Assembly: GCA_902801485.1 (NCBI GenBank)
Contig: CADCIP010000005.1
Location: 1-64,000, forward strand
DNA from: an uncultured Bacteroidales bacterium
GTDB lineage: Bacteria > Bacteroidota > Bacteroidia > Bacteroidales > Bacteroidaceae
Length of the DNA: 64,000 bases
Direction of reading: 5' to 3'
Shown: piece by piece, positions 53,035 to 60,855 of the stretch
How positions within the stretch are numbered: position 1 is the stretch's first letter
How the letters are laid out: each line of letters opens with the position of its first letter
Notes under the pieces: model-generated
Seen by the model: only the letters and a program-made list of their open reading frames with translations
Database searches by the model: none
Told to the model about the DNA's origin: nothing
Program-made: the position numbers and the translations under genes

Positions 53035-53358
53035 TTATACCAAATCAGAGAGTCGATACGGGATGTTCGCAGGATTCTGATAGTTGTTCCACACTGCTAA
53101 TATTGTCACTTTGTCGGGCTGAGGTGAATAGAACACTGTGACTTGACGAATAACGAGTTTACGTACCTCAAAGTCTTTGTAAGTCAATTCGGGATATAAT
53201 GTTCCAATCTGAGGAAAAGTTGTCAAGCAGTTTATATGATCCTGTATTCGTAGATAAGCCTTCTGAGCGGCTTTGAACCCAAATTCGTTCAGCACAAACG
53301 CAATCTCAGCATCCAACTCATTCTGAGCACCCGTAAGCCACTCTATTTCAAAAGCCAT
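53035..53358 (-). CDS. ParE/RelE-family toxin
   Basis: A 107-residue protein of the ParE/RelE fold: start E-I-E-W-L-T-G-A-Q-N-E-L-D-A-E-I, a middle P-Q-I-G-T-L-Y-P-E-L, then R-K-L-V-I-R-Q-V-T-V-F-Y-S and I-L-A-V-W-N-N-Y-Q-N-P. These match the ParE-like plasmid-stabilisation family that acts on gyrase or ribosome-bound mRNA; which of the two is not clear. It overlaps the antitoxin gene by 11 bp. Confidence 0.82.
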   Translation of the reverse strand: MAFEIEWLTGAQNELDAEIAFVLNEFGFKAAQKAYLRIQDHINCLTTFPQIGTLYPELTYKDFEVRKLVIRQVTVFYSPQPDKVTILAVWNNYQNPANIPYRLSDLV

Positions 53359-53584
53359 ACTTAGTGCGGATGGTATCGAAGACTACCTGATTGGGAATTA
53401 TTTCTTCCAGACCTGCCTCGGCCCGACAAATACGCTCAGATAGAATGGCATGCATCTCATCTGTGCTATGGGCATTAGGCGAGAACTTCTCTGTTGAGCT
53501 GTGAGGGTTGCGAGCGTTGTATGCGACAACAGGCTCGGACACCTTTGGGGTAATTTCTTCTGTATGATGATATTTCTTAGTCAT
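53348..53584 (-). CDS. Antitoxin of the ParE/RelE-type pair
   Basis: A 78-residue protein that directly precedes and overlaps the toxin gene. The N-terminal half is hydrophilic and shared with the orphan at 52555-52782; the C-terminal half (E-R-I-C-R-A-E-A-G-L-E-E-I) is probably the toxin-binding helix. No classical DNA-binding domain is seen. Confidence 0.7.
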   Translation of the reverse strand: MTKKYHHTEEITPKVSEPVVAYNARNPHSSTEKFSPNAHSTDEMHAILSERICRAEAGLEEIIPNQVVFDTIRTKYGF

Positions 53585-53619
53585 TGTTCAAAAAATATAT
53601 TCCAAATTTTAAAGCAGAT

Positions 53620-53817
53620 TCCGCAGATGAAGCAGATTCCGCAGAGTTAATTTAATTAGCTTAGTAGCTTAATTGGTTAGTAGTTTAATAGATTAATAGG
53701 CCATGAGTCAAGAGCCTAGAGGCAAGGGGCGAGAGTATTCCGATGTAAGATGTAAGATGTCAGAGGGAAGAAGGAAGAGTTTTATGAAGGAAGAAGGAAG
53801 AAGTAAGATGGAAGACG
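53620..53817. repeat. Word arrays downstream of a four-helix-bundle gene
   Basis: CAGATTCCG-type nonamers (53623-53657), TTAATAG/TTAGTAG words, then GANNNNN heptads (53740-53815) that run up to the last codon of the four-helix-bundle gene. The same heptad order follows the related gene at 58710. Confidence 0.6.
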
Positions 53818-54303
53818 TTACTTTCCGTCCGACTCATCGTTTATCTTCTTGCACCTTGTCACCAATATCTTCACCAACTCTTCACAGTCAGCGTAAATTG
53901 ATTTATACTGTGTATCGTTCAAATAACTGTTTCGGTGAAGCAGATCTATCCAATAGAGGGACTCCCTAGCTTCCTTCAACGCTATATATGATTTACTCTT
54001 AAAGTCTGCTTTGCTTATGGCGTTACACGCCTCAGCATTGTTTGCTCCTATACTCGTTCCTGCTCTTAAAAGTTGATTGCAGAGATTTGAGACTGACTGC
54101 AAATAAACTGGAACAGCCGCTACGCTGATGTCTGATGTCTGATGTAAGAAGGAAGATGTTTGTTTTCCTTTCTTTTGAATCTTTGACTTCTTATAATTCT
54201 CATGAGCAGCTACTGCCTGTGCCAGCAAGAAATCATTGAGCTTGATTATCCTATCGCCAAATGCTAGGCATTTCTCCTGAATTGCGTCGGAAATCTCACT
54301 CAT
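53818..54303 (-). CDS. Four-helix-bundle protein (S23/IVS-type), copy 2, with repeat-coded loop
   Basis: A 161-residue protein with the family motifs G-T-S-I-G-A-N-N-A-E-A and A-L-K-E-A-R-E-S-L-Y-W. The region between helix 1 and helix 2 (about residues 35-62) is partly encoded by GATGTCT/GAAGGAA heptads (54125-54163), giving S-S-F-L-H-Q-T-S-D-I-S. The paralogue at 58710-59141 has a different heptad-coded peptide at the same place. Outside that loop the two are about 80 percent identical by eye. Role unknown. Confidence 0.82.
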   Translation of the reverse strand: MSEISDAIQEKCLAFGDRIIKLNDFLLAQAVAAHENYKKSKIQKKGKQTSSFLHQTSDISVAAVPVYLQSVSNLCNQLLRAGTSIGANNAEACNAISKADFKSKSYIALKEARESLYWIDLLHRNSYLNDTQYKSIYADCEELVKILVTRCKKINDESDGK

Positions 54304-54338
54304 ATCTAGAATTAGAGAATTGGAGAATTTTCTTTAAG

Positions 54339-54420
54339 CGAACACGGATTAAACGGATTTCTGTATAATTGGGGTGTCTTGTATGCTTTTATTCTCACAG
54401 TTATTTCCTCAACGAACTAA
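54339..54420. repeat. CGAACACGGAT end motif and 9 bp words
   Basis: CGAACACGGAT at 54339-54349 followed by an ACGGATT word, in the gap between the four-helix-bundle gene and the DUF4276 gene. One of the recurring element ends of this window. Confidence 0.5.
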
Positions 54421-55113
54421 TTACTTGCAGGTGTTTTCTATTTTTGTAAGCCATTCGTTAAAGTGCTGGCATTTGGCTCTAAGGGTATCAATACCTATCT
54501 TATCAGTTATTTCAGTTCCTGTCTTGGGTTTGTCGTAATGATACTTGTCTTTAAGGGCTTTGATGATTCGTTTACTCGGAGCCGTCTCGACACTATTGTC
54601 AACCAATTCCATATTATCACCATACCTGGATATAATTACTTCCTTCAGCTTGTCCAATTTCTCTGAAGCATTGGGATAACTATCTTTAAGCCCATCTATG
54701 TCACAAAGCACTAAGGCTTCGAATTCGTGCAACTGTATATAGGGGATGAACTTGTAGCAGTTTACATCCTTCCCAAAAGCTTCTTCCAATTTAGCCACCT
54801 GACTATAATCCTTCAAGGCAGATGCTTCTGCAAAGCCAGGAAAATCCTCAGGCAATGCATAGAGATCGAACATGGAAGTGAAATAGTGGACTTCTTGCTC
54901 ATTGTCCTGCGTTCCCCTTATCATGAAGTTCAAATCGCGCTTGGCCTGCTGATAGCTGAGAATTCCACCCCTTGCGTTCTTCTTCCTACTGGTTATCAGC
55001 AACTGGGGTAATACTATAATCCCTTTCTCTATCCAATAGGTGGTTAGGACTTTACTAGCAAACCTCAACTCTGTCTGTCCCTCACATAGGACATGCAGTT
55101 TTACCGTTCTCAT
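54421..55113 (-). CDS. DUF4276 protein (TOPRIM-like), partner of AAA ATPase
   Basis: A 230-residue protein starting L-H-V-L-C-E-G-Q-T-E with the E-G-x-T-E motif, then L-V-L-C-D-I-D-G near 135, a TOPRIM-like acidic pair. DUF4276 proteins commonly follow an AAA_21/AAA_15 ATPase, and the pair parallels the AriA/AriB arrangement of PARIS and the OLD-type ATPase-TOPRIM enzymes. A nuclease role is inferred. Overlaps the ATPase stop by 4 bp. Confidence 0.75.
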   Translation of the reverse strand: MRTVKLHVLCEGQTELRFASKVLTTYWIEKGIIVLPQLLITSRKKNARGGILSYQQAKRDLNFMIRGTQDNEQEVHYFTSMFDLYALPEDFPGFAEASALKDYSQVAKLEEAFGKDVNCYKFIPYIQLHEFEALVLCDIDGLKDSYPNASEKLDKLKEVIISRYGDNMELVDNSVETAPSKRIIKALKDKYHYDKPKTGTEITDKIGIDTLRAKCQHFNEWLTKIENTCK

Positions 55114-56228
55114 AGTGGCTGGCCTCCTATCACGTTTTTACGCCAAAGCTCACTGACGGTATATTCCTCTATCCATTCCTTGAGTCGCTCCTTATCCAAC
55201 TTATGAGCTACCGTAGATTTTGTTTCGTCGTCTTGTTCAAGAACCACAATCGAATCAAGTGAGAAGCCGTCAATCAACTGTGGTGACTGAGTGGCAATGA
55301 TTACCTGTGAGTGAACAGATGCATCTTTTATCATCTGAATCAACTGCTCAATGGCGTACGGATGCAATCCCAATTCAGGTTCGTCTATGATAATCATTCT
55401 TGGCATAGTCTTCTCCGGCTGAAGCAGTAGCGTTGCCAGGGCAATGAAACGGATAGAGCCGTCAGAAAACTGGTCGGGTGAGAACACATAGTCATTTCCG
55501 GAATCATCTTTCCAATTGAGTCTTACATAGTCATTCTCTGGCTCCAGATAGAAGTCGCCAAAATGCGGAAGAATCATATTCACATAACTTACTATACGCT
55601 TGTATTCTTTCTCATAGTTATTTTTCAGATAATATAAGAAGGAGGCAAGATTATTACCCTCTGACTGCAGGTATTGAGCCGTATTGATTCTTGAAGCTTG
55701 TCTCAACGGTCCTGTTGAAGACGAGTCATGGAACTGATAAGCCTTACACTTCGACAGAAGTGTTTTGATGATTTTTTCAGTCTGACCATCATTGTCAACT
55801 AGTCCTGATTCCTTATAATCCGATTCCACTTGGGTAGTAAATGGTTTTAACTCCCCCTTCTTTTGCCACGACACTTCCTCGGAAGTTATAATAAGTTTCT
55901 CGCCTGAAGCCTGTGTCAGTTCGAACGAATAGGTTTCAAAATCATTACCTTTCTTAAACTTAATTTTACCCGACAAAGACGGTGTAATTCTGGATCCATA
56001 ATGAAGAAAGTTCTGATTTGTACCACTCTGTGCAACGAACTTCTGCAGGGCTCCAGTCATCATATAGCTCAGCATTTTGAAGAAACTAATGATGTTGCTT
56101 TTGCCTGAACCATTAGCACCCAGCAGAATGGTTACATCACAAAAGTCAAGTACCAGGGGCTTCTTAGTCGAGACAGACTTAAAGCCCTTGATTTCCACTT
56201 GTACCAGTTTATCTTTATTTCCAGCCAT
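55110..56228 (-). CDS. AAA family ATPase (AAA_21/OLD-like)
   Basis: A 372-residue ABC-type ATPase: Walker A L-G-A-N-G-S-G-K-S-N at 36-45, signature region F-S-D-G-S-I-R-F near 265 and Walker B M-I-I-I-D-E-P-E-L-G-L-H-P near 290, then A-T-Q-S-P-Q-L-I, the H/D loop. It has no own TOPRIM domain; that function is in the overlapping DUF4276 gene. Together they probably form a two-gene defence system. Confidence 0.82.
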   Translation of the reverse strand: MAGNKDKLVQVEIKGFKSVSTKKPLVLDFCDVTILLGANGSGKSNIISFFKMLSYMMTGALQKFVAQSGTNQNFLHYGSRITPSLSGKIKFKKGNDFETYSFELTQASGEKLIITSEEVSWQKKGELKPFTTQVESDYKESGLVDNDGQTEKIIKTLLSKCKAYQFHDSSSTGPLRQASRINTAQYLQSEGNNLASFLYYLKNNYEKEYKRIVSYVNMILPHFGDFYLEPENDYVRLNWKDDSGNDYVFSPDQFSDGSIRFIALATLLLQPEKTMPRMIIIDEPELGLHPYAIEQLIQMIKDASVHSQVIIATQSPQLIDGFSLDSIVVLEQDDETKSTVAHKLDKERLKEWIEEYTVSELWRKNVIGGQPL

Positions 56229-56405
56229 ATTTTTACCTCCGTTTCTACTTTTTTCAAGTACAAATATCTATCTGATATAGATGACAGGGGACAGTCTTGA
56301 AGTGTCACATTCGTCCCTTATAGTAGGGACTTCAAGAATGTGCGAGAGACCTTTCTCCCCCATCTGCGGATTCACCTGCGCGTAAGGGCAGTGCCCGCTA
56401 TTTTA

Positions 56406-57983
56406 TTATTTCTTCAACTCTAACTTCCCTATCTGTTTCTTGGGCTTATATAGCAACTTTCCTTGTTGAGATTCTATAAGGTCGCGGACTTTTTTGAGTT
56501 CGCAGTATCCTTCAAAGGAGTTATATTTTTCAACTTCCTTAAGAAGCCGTGCAGATAACTTTTCATCTGTAAACAGACTTAAAAATGCTATACCATGCAG
56601 CAGAAACATTTTGTACTGATTGTCACTGGTCTCTTTCAGCTCTTTTTCTTGAAACCTACGTGGGAATTCTACTTCCTCCAAACCTGGAGGTGTTATCTTT
56701 GTCAAACGTTTATAATGAGTAAGAACCTCTTTGGGCTTTCGTTCATATATGGCATAAAAGGCCATATTTATTGTCCAAAACCACTCAGAGTTCTTAAAAG
56801 AATTCCTTACATCTTTCGTAACTCGTTTTGATTCTCTCAAGTTGCCCTCATAATAATAGAGCCGCGCTAAAGCCAACTTATATGACAGGCTGTATTTCAT
56901 TGATGGGAGTTTGACAATACACTCATCAAGTATTTCGTGGGCTCTCGCAAAATCGCGATTCTCATGTTCCTCTGATTGTTCTGCAATAACATAGGAGTGA
57001 GCCATCAGTTCCTTGACCATATTGTCAAACCCATTATTACCCGTTCCAGTATAAGCGTAAAGCCGGTCTGCTACTGCTATGGCATTGGAATAGTTGTTTT
57101 TATATAGGTAAATACAACTCACATACATCAGAAACAAATCCTGGAGATTGCCTGCGACCTCGAGTGTACAGGATATGTTATCTTTTTCAATATTGAGCGT
57201 ATTCCATTCGTGAAACTTATATGATTGAGCCATGAGGTAATCTACCTCATTTGTCATCATCTCTGATTCCTTAATATATCGTTTGCTAAATCGAGAGGTA
57301 AACTTAGTGAATTGATAACCAAATTCACTACCCTCGTTGCTGTCAGTCATTCGAGCAAAGATTACTGCATCTGCTTGATTGAAATGACCATTAATGTATC
57401 GTTCTGCCGCATGAATGCCATTAGCAATCCCAAATGGAGGTATAACAATCTGAATATTGGGGTCAATCTCCTCTATCCTGTGGCGTGCTTCCTCTAATGA
57501 CTTCTTAATATCATGCTCATGGGTGGAGCGGTTGGACACTAGGAAAACTATGCATAGCTTTTTATGTGACTCGAATCGAAAAAAACACAAGTAACTGACT
57601 ATACCAATCAAGATAATGGTTAAACCACTTCCCCACCATTGTACGAAAGGTAGATCATACTTTGTTCTTTCAATCCAAAGTGGATATAAAAAGGAATAGA
57701 ATAGTACTCCTGTTGCCAAAACAGCTATAAAGGCCAAAAGTGTCCAATAAGTGGAACACTGAAACCAGCGCTTCGTTGCTATCGCCCACAGCAGGAATGT
57801 GGTGGGCAACAGCATAATTAGCAACAATCCGACATATACCCAAGAAGAATTTAATATAGTGTGGTTAAAATAAACAACAGCAATTATCTCTATCAAGAAA
57901 GCAACAAATACGCCCCAAATGGTTGACCATATCTTTTCTACCAGTTTGGGAACATCTGCTGTTCCGTTCAAATTCAATCCCAT
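56406..57983 (-). CDS. Membrane protein with TPR-like cytosolic region, family unknown
   Basis: A 525-residue protein. Four hydrophobic helices (about 17-38, 46-68, 80-101 and 113-135) are followed by a Rossmann-like stretch (K-L-C-I-V-F-L-V-S-N, then D-A-V-I-F-A-R near 205) and helical TPR-like repeats to the end. This combination of membrane anchor, possible nucleotide- or signal-binding part and TPR is reminiscent of sensor-effector proteins in conflict loci. It lies 1 bp downstream of the 135-residue gene. No named family recognised. Confidence 0.5.
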   Translation of the reverse strand: MGLNLNGTADVPKLVEKIWSTIWGVFVAFLIEIIAVVYFNHTILNSSWVYVGLLLIMLLPTTFLLWAIATKRWFQCSTYWTLLAFIAVLATGVLFYSFLYPLWIERTKYDLPFVQWWGSGLTIILIGIVSYLCFFRFESHKKLCIVFLVSNRSTHEHDIKKSLEEARHRIEEIDPNIQIVIPPFGIANGIHAAERYINGHFNQADAVIFARMTDSNEGSEFGYQFTKFTSRFSKRYIKESEMMTNEVDYLMAQSYKFHEWNTLNIEKDNISCTLEVAGNLQDLFLMYVSCIYLYKNNYSNAIAVADRLYAYTGTGNNGFDNMVKELMAHSYVIAEQSEEHENRDFARAHEILDECIVKLPSMKYSLSYKLALARLYYYEGNLRESKRVTKDVRNSFKNSEWFWTINMAFYAIYERKPKEVLTHYKRLTKITPPGLEEVEFPRRFQEKELKETSDNQYKMFLLHGIAFLSLFTDEKLSARLLKEVEKYNSFEGYCELKKVRDLIESQQGKLLYKPKKQIGKLELKK

Positions 57984-58391
57984 CTATGACTGCTTAAAAA
58001 CTATTTTTATAGCGTATTTTAACTGTCCGTCACAGCTCTGTTCTGGATGGTCAGGAGCTTCCTGACCATCACATCTCATCTCGCCAGATTTCTCCGTCAG
58101 ATGATCACGATGCATTGCATATATCTCATTCTTCAAGTCAAAACCAGCAGAGGTGCATTCGCGATTGAGACAATCTATTACAAAACACATCTGACTCTGT
58201 AGGTTAACATTCCACGTTCCTTCCTTATCTTGACTGCCAAAAGCAGAACCGTGATGCAACTGATAGCGAATTTCTATTGAGACAATGTCAGGGAACACCT
58301 CTTCAATTCTACGCGTGTCCATGTAGCGAAGGCGGTGTTGCTCTCGCTTCATCTTCTCAAATTGTGCCTCTGTCATGTGTTTCCTATACAT
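57984..58391 (-). CDS. Hypothetical protein upstream of membrane-TPR gene
   Basis: A 135-residue soluble protein with a mixed charge N-terminal helix (M-T-E-A-Q-F-E-K-M-K-R-E-Q-H-R-L) and a strand-rich middle (V-S-I-E-I-R-Y-Q-L-H-H-G). The tail D-G-Q-E-A-P-D-H-P-E-Q-S-C-D-G-Q has a near-repeat (C-D-G-Q twice). It is cotranscribed with the gene at 56406-57983. Family not recognised. Confidence 0.45.
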   Translation of the reverse strand: MYRKHMTEAQFEKMKREQHRLRYMDTRRIEEVFPDIVSIEIRYQLHHGSAFGSQDKEGTWNVNLQSQMCFVIDCLNRECTSAGFDLKNEIYAMHRDHLTEKSGEMRCDGQEAPDHPEQSCDGQLKYAIKIVFKQS

Positions 58392-58590
58392 ATCAGTATT
58401 TGTTTAGTTCTCTAGCACAGCGATCGCGACGCCTTTGGCACTTTGGATAATCCAGCCGGTGGCGGAGTGGAACGGAGCCACGGGCTGACACCTCTCTTCC
58501 TTAGCGGAAGGCTCTGGCGACCGTAGGGAGCCTGTGCCTGGAGCAACCAACCTGCGGTTGAAGTTTCAAGATTCAAGTTTCAGGATTCAA
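58392..58590. repeat. Palindromic intergenic repeat and GTTTCAAG heptads
   Basis: Contains TTAGCGGAAGGCTC at ~58501, repeated at ~60603, with other small palindromes, and ends in TTCAAGA/TTCAGGA heptads (58563-58590). No gene. Confidence 0.5.
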
Positions 58591-58671
58591 CTAAACTAGA
58601 TTTGGAATGCCGTTCAGCTCATTCTGGATGTACTGGAGGCTGGCAATCTTCTCTTTAGTTTCTTCCAATCG
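58591..58671 (-). pseudogene. C-terminal fragment of an fnlA-like gene
   Basis: On the minus strand this codes L-E-E-T-K-E-K-I-A-S-L-Q-Y-I-Q-N-E-L-N-G and then I-P-N-L-V before a stop, the last residues of fnlA (44492-45580) with one change. Both sides are heptad arrays: GTTTCAAG words on the left and GATGTAA/GATGGAA words on the right. It shows that a second fnlA copy, or its end, was once here. Confidence 0.8.
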
Positions 58672-58709
58672 ATGTAAGATGGAAGAAGGAAGAAGTAAGA
58701 TGGAAGACG

Positions 58710-59141
58710 TTACTTTCCGTCCGACTCATCGTTTATCTTCTTGCATCTTGTTACTAATATCTTCACCAACTCTTCACAGTCCTCATAAATACTCTGATAC
58801 TGCCTTTCGTCTATATAATTGTTACGTTTTAATAATTCTATCCAATAAAGGCTTTCTCTGGCTTCCTTCAAAGCAATAAAGCTTTTACTCTTAAAGTCTG
58901 CTTTGCTTATGGCGTTACATGCTTCTGCATCATTCGCTCCGATGCTGGTGCCTGAACGAAGCAACTGGTTACAGAGGGTAGCGATTGCCTGTAAGTGTAC
59001 TGGCACTCGTGATGTGCGATGTCTGAAGGCTGAGGGCTGATGTTTATTTGCAGCCTGTGCCAGCAAGAAATCATTGAGTTTAATTATGCGGTCGCCAAAG
59101 GCGAGACATTTCTCCTGTATAGCATCACTTATCTCGGACAT
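58710..59141 (-). CDS. Four-helix-bundle protein (S23/IVS-type), copy 3, with repeat-coded loop
   Basis: A 143-residue paralogue of 53818-54303. The same motifs are present (G-T-S-I-G-A-N-D-A-E-A, A-L-K-E-A-R-E-S-L-Y-W). The loop after helix 1 is shorter and is coded by GATGTGC/GAAGGCT heptads (59009-59042), giving K-H-Q-P-S-A-F-R-H-R-T-S. It follows the small gene at 59145-59351 by 3 bp and may be part of that operon. Confidence 0.82.
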   Translation of the reverse strand: MSEISDAIQEKCLAFGDRIIKLNDFLLAQAANKHQPSAFRHRTSRVPVHLQAIATLCNQLLRSGTSIGANDAEACNAISKADFKSKSFIALKEARESLYWIELLKRNNYIDERQYQSIYEDCEELVKILVTRCKKINDESDGK

Positions 59142-59144
59142 TAT

Positions 59145-59351
59145 CTAATCTATAGCATTCGAAAACACTGTATAAGCAACGGGAGCATTACTTTCCTCAA
59201 TAAAACAAGAGTTGCTATCATAGCTTCGTAAATCCTGGTCACTAAAAACAACGCCCTCGTTATAAGGCTGATTATCTATTACAGAATTCTCTATAATCTG
59301 TATAAACTCTTCTGAGTAACCTAAACTCGATAATATACTTGTAACCGACAT
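59145..59351 (-). CDS. Small acidic protein between protease and four-helix-bundle genes
   Basis: A 68-residue acidic protein, start S-V-T-S-I-L-S-S-L-G-Y-S-E-E-F-I. It begins 2 bp after the protease gene, so cotranslation is likely. The short length and position suggest a regulator or substrate of the protease; no family recognised. Confidence 0.5.
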   Translation of the reverse strand: MSVTSILSSLGYSEEFIQIIENSVIDNQPYNEGVVFSDQDLRSYDSNSCFIEESNAPVAYTVFSNAID

Positions 59352-59353
59352 GA

Positions 59354-60427
59354 CTATTTGGGAGGATTAAAATTTCTAATTACACAGTAATTCTCAGATA
59401 TAAAGTACTTTACAGCATTAGTATTTTCAAAGAACCAGTAGATCAACGCCCACATTCTTCTCATTGCCCTATCAAGTCCTGTAATACTTTCAGGATGGAC
59501 TATTTTTAGTCTACATACTTCCCAAGCAACTTCTCTACTTATTGCATGCCCATGACTTTTCCACTTAGAGTGAGCGCAGAGGTCTTCTGCAATCTGTTTA
59601 GCACGATTAGTTTTTTCTTCGGGTGTTACAGGTGTTTCACAATCAGAATGGAAGTGCCAATCTCTGAACTTAAAATGCTCTAAATAATCTGATACAAGAT
59701 TTATCGAATAATTACTTGCACTTATAGCATTCCCCAATTCCTTTGGATCAATATTTTTTAGAATCGTAATATCCGCCCAAGAAGGTTGTTGGCCTTTTTT
59801 CAACTGTTCCTCGCCTCTCTGTCTTATGTCTTCTACAAGTGTCATTATTGCTTGGGCTGGGACATAGTTTCCACTTTTTGACGGGGCTTGAGGGTCAATT
59901 GGCCCTATGTAAGCGTCTTTCCCCATTATTATCTCGTTACCAGACAGAGAAAAAATGGTACCAGCACTCATACACTTGTTGAGAAGTATAAAACCTATGT
60001 TATCAAATCTTGGTCTCAGCTTGTTTACAAAGCGTGCCACTTGTTGAGCTGAGCCACCAGGCGTAACAAGAACTATATCAATATCTTTTACTTCCGGAGG
60101 TACTCTGTTTATCAATTCGGAAAACGGCAAATCATCCGAGTCGTCAATGGAAATAGAAACAGGAACAGGCTTTACCACATTAGCTATATAACAAAGAACA
60201 GGTCGTTTGCGTATATCAGAGATCTCTTTTATGCTCCTCCTAATCTCCTCAACTACGTTTACCCCTGAATATTGATAATGAAGTAGACTCTCAAATTCAT
60301 ATCCATCAACCATAACATCGAGGAAAGAATCTGAGACAGGAATAGCGGGGACCTTTGTTTTAACAACAGGTTTTGGCTTCTGAGGAATCATATTATAACC
60401 ATGCTTGTTTCTACTCATATCATGCAT
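59354..60427 (-). CDS. ClpP-fold serine protease (SDH_sah family)
   Basis: A 357-residue protein. The ClpP/crotonase-type core has V-T-P-G-G-S-A near 121-127 (oxyanion Gly), the probable nucleophile S154 in K-C-M-S-A-G-T-I-F and I-G-P-I-D-P-Q near 174-180, the pattern of the serine dehydrogenase-proteinase/SppA-related group. No signal peptide or transmembrane anchor is seen, so a cytosolic enzyme. It opens a three-gene run. Members of this group appear in defence loci as effectors; target not known. Confidence 0.75.
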   Translation of the reverse strand: MHDMSRNKHGYNMIPQKPKPVVKTKVPAIPVSDSFLDVMVDGYEFESLLHYQYSGVNVVEEIRRSIKEISDIRKRPVLCYIANVVKPVPVSISIDDSDDLPFSELINRVPPEVKDIDIVLVTPGGSAQQVARFVNKLRPRFDNIGFILLNKCMSAGTIFSLSGNEIIMGKDAYIGPIDPQAPSKSGNYVPAQAIMTLVEDIRQRGEEQLKKGQQPSWADITILKNIDPKELGNAISASNYSINLVSDYLEHFKFRDWHFHSDCETPVTPEEKTNRAKQIAEDLCAHSKWKSHGHAISREVAWEVCRLKIVHPESITGLDRAMRRMWALIYWFFENTNAVKYFISENYCVIRNFNPPK

Positions 60428-60855
60428 TTTTGTATATTATCTCATTAAACTCGCACTCGTGCGGCTTTGCCGCTCTAAAAGTCTCACAGCTGGAAGCAAG
60501 CTTGCGACATTGACATATTGTCTTCCTCCTTCGCACCTCGGCCATCCTTGAGCAAGCTCAAATGACGCTCGGTTTGGCGTCGGTTGGGCTGTATAGCATT
60601 CTTTAGCGGAAGGCTCTTTTAAGCTTTGCTTTTCCTCCTTCGCACCTCGGCAATTGAAGCAAGCTTCATTGCGCTCGGTTTGGCGTCGGTTGTCGTGACT
60701 TGCACTGTAAATGTGCCTGGAGCGGTTGCTCATCGGCCATTCATGGTGAGTTTGTCGCGCTCGGCTCTGCCGCTTCGCTAGTCGAAGAACCATCGGCCAC
60801 CTTATCTTATAATTACCTTATTCTATTCTATCTCGCCCATCGGCCCCTAATAGTT
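60428..60855. repeat. Palindromic tandem repeat region, no gene
   Basis: Two ~60 bp direct copies, 60525-60586 and 60634-60692, both starting CCTCCTTCGCACCTCGGC and ending CGCTCGGTTTGGCGTCGG, with different inner hairpins: TTGAGC/GCTCAA in one and TGAAGC/GCTTCA in the other. A long minus-strand frame crosses the area but is R/Q/S-rich repeat translation. A GCTTCGCTAGTCGAAGAA palindrome at ~60771 is shared with ~3268. Confidence 0.65.

Noticed and set aside
60437-60793. 118-residue minus-strand reading frame downstream of the DUF1016 gene
   Set aside because: It crosses two palindromic direct repeats and is compositionally R/S/Q-rich; not a gene.
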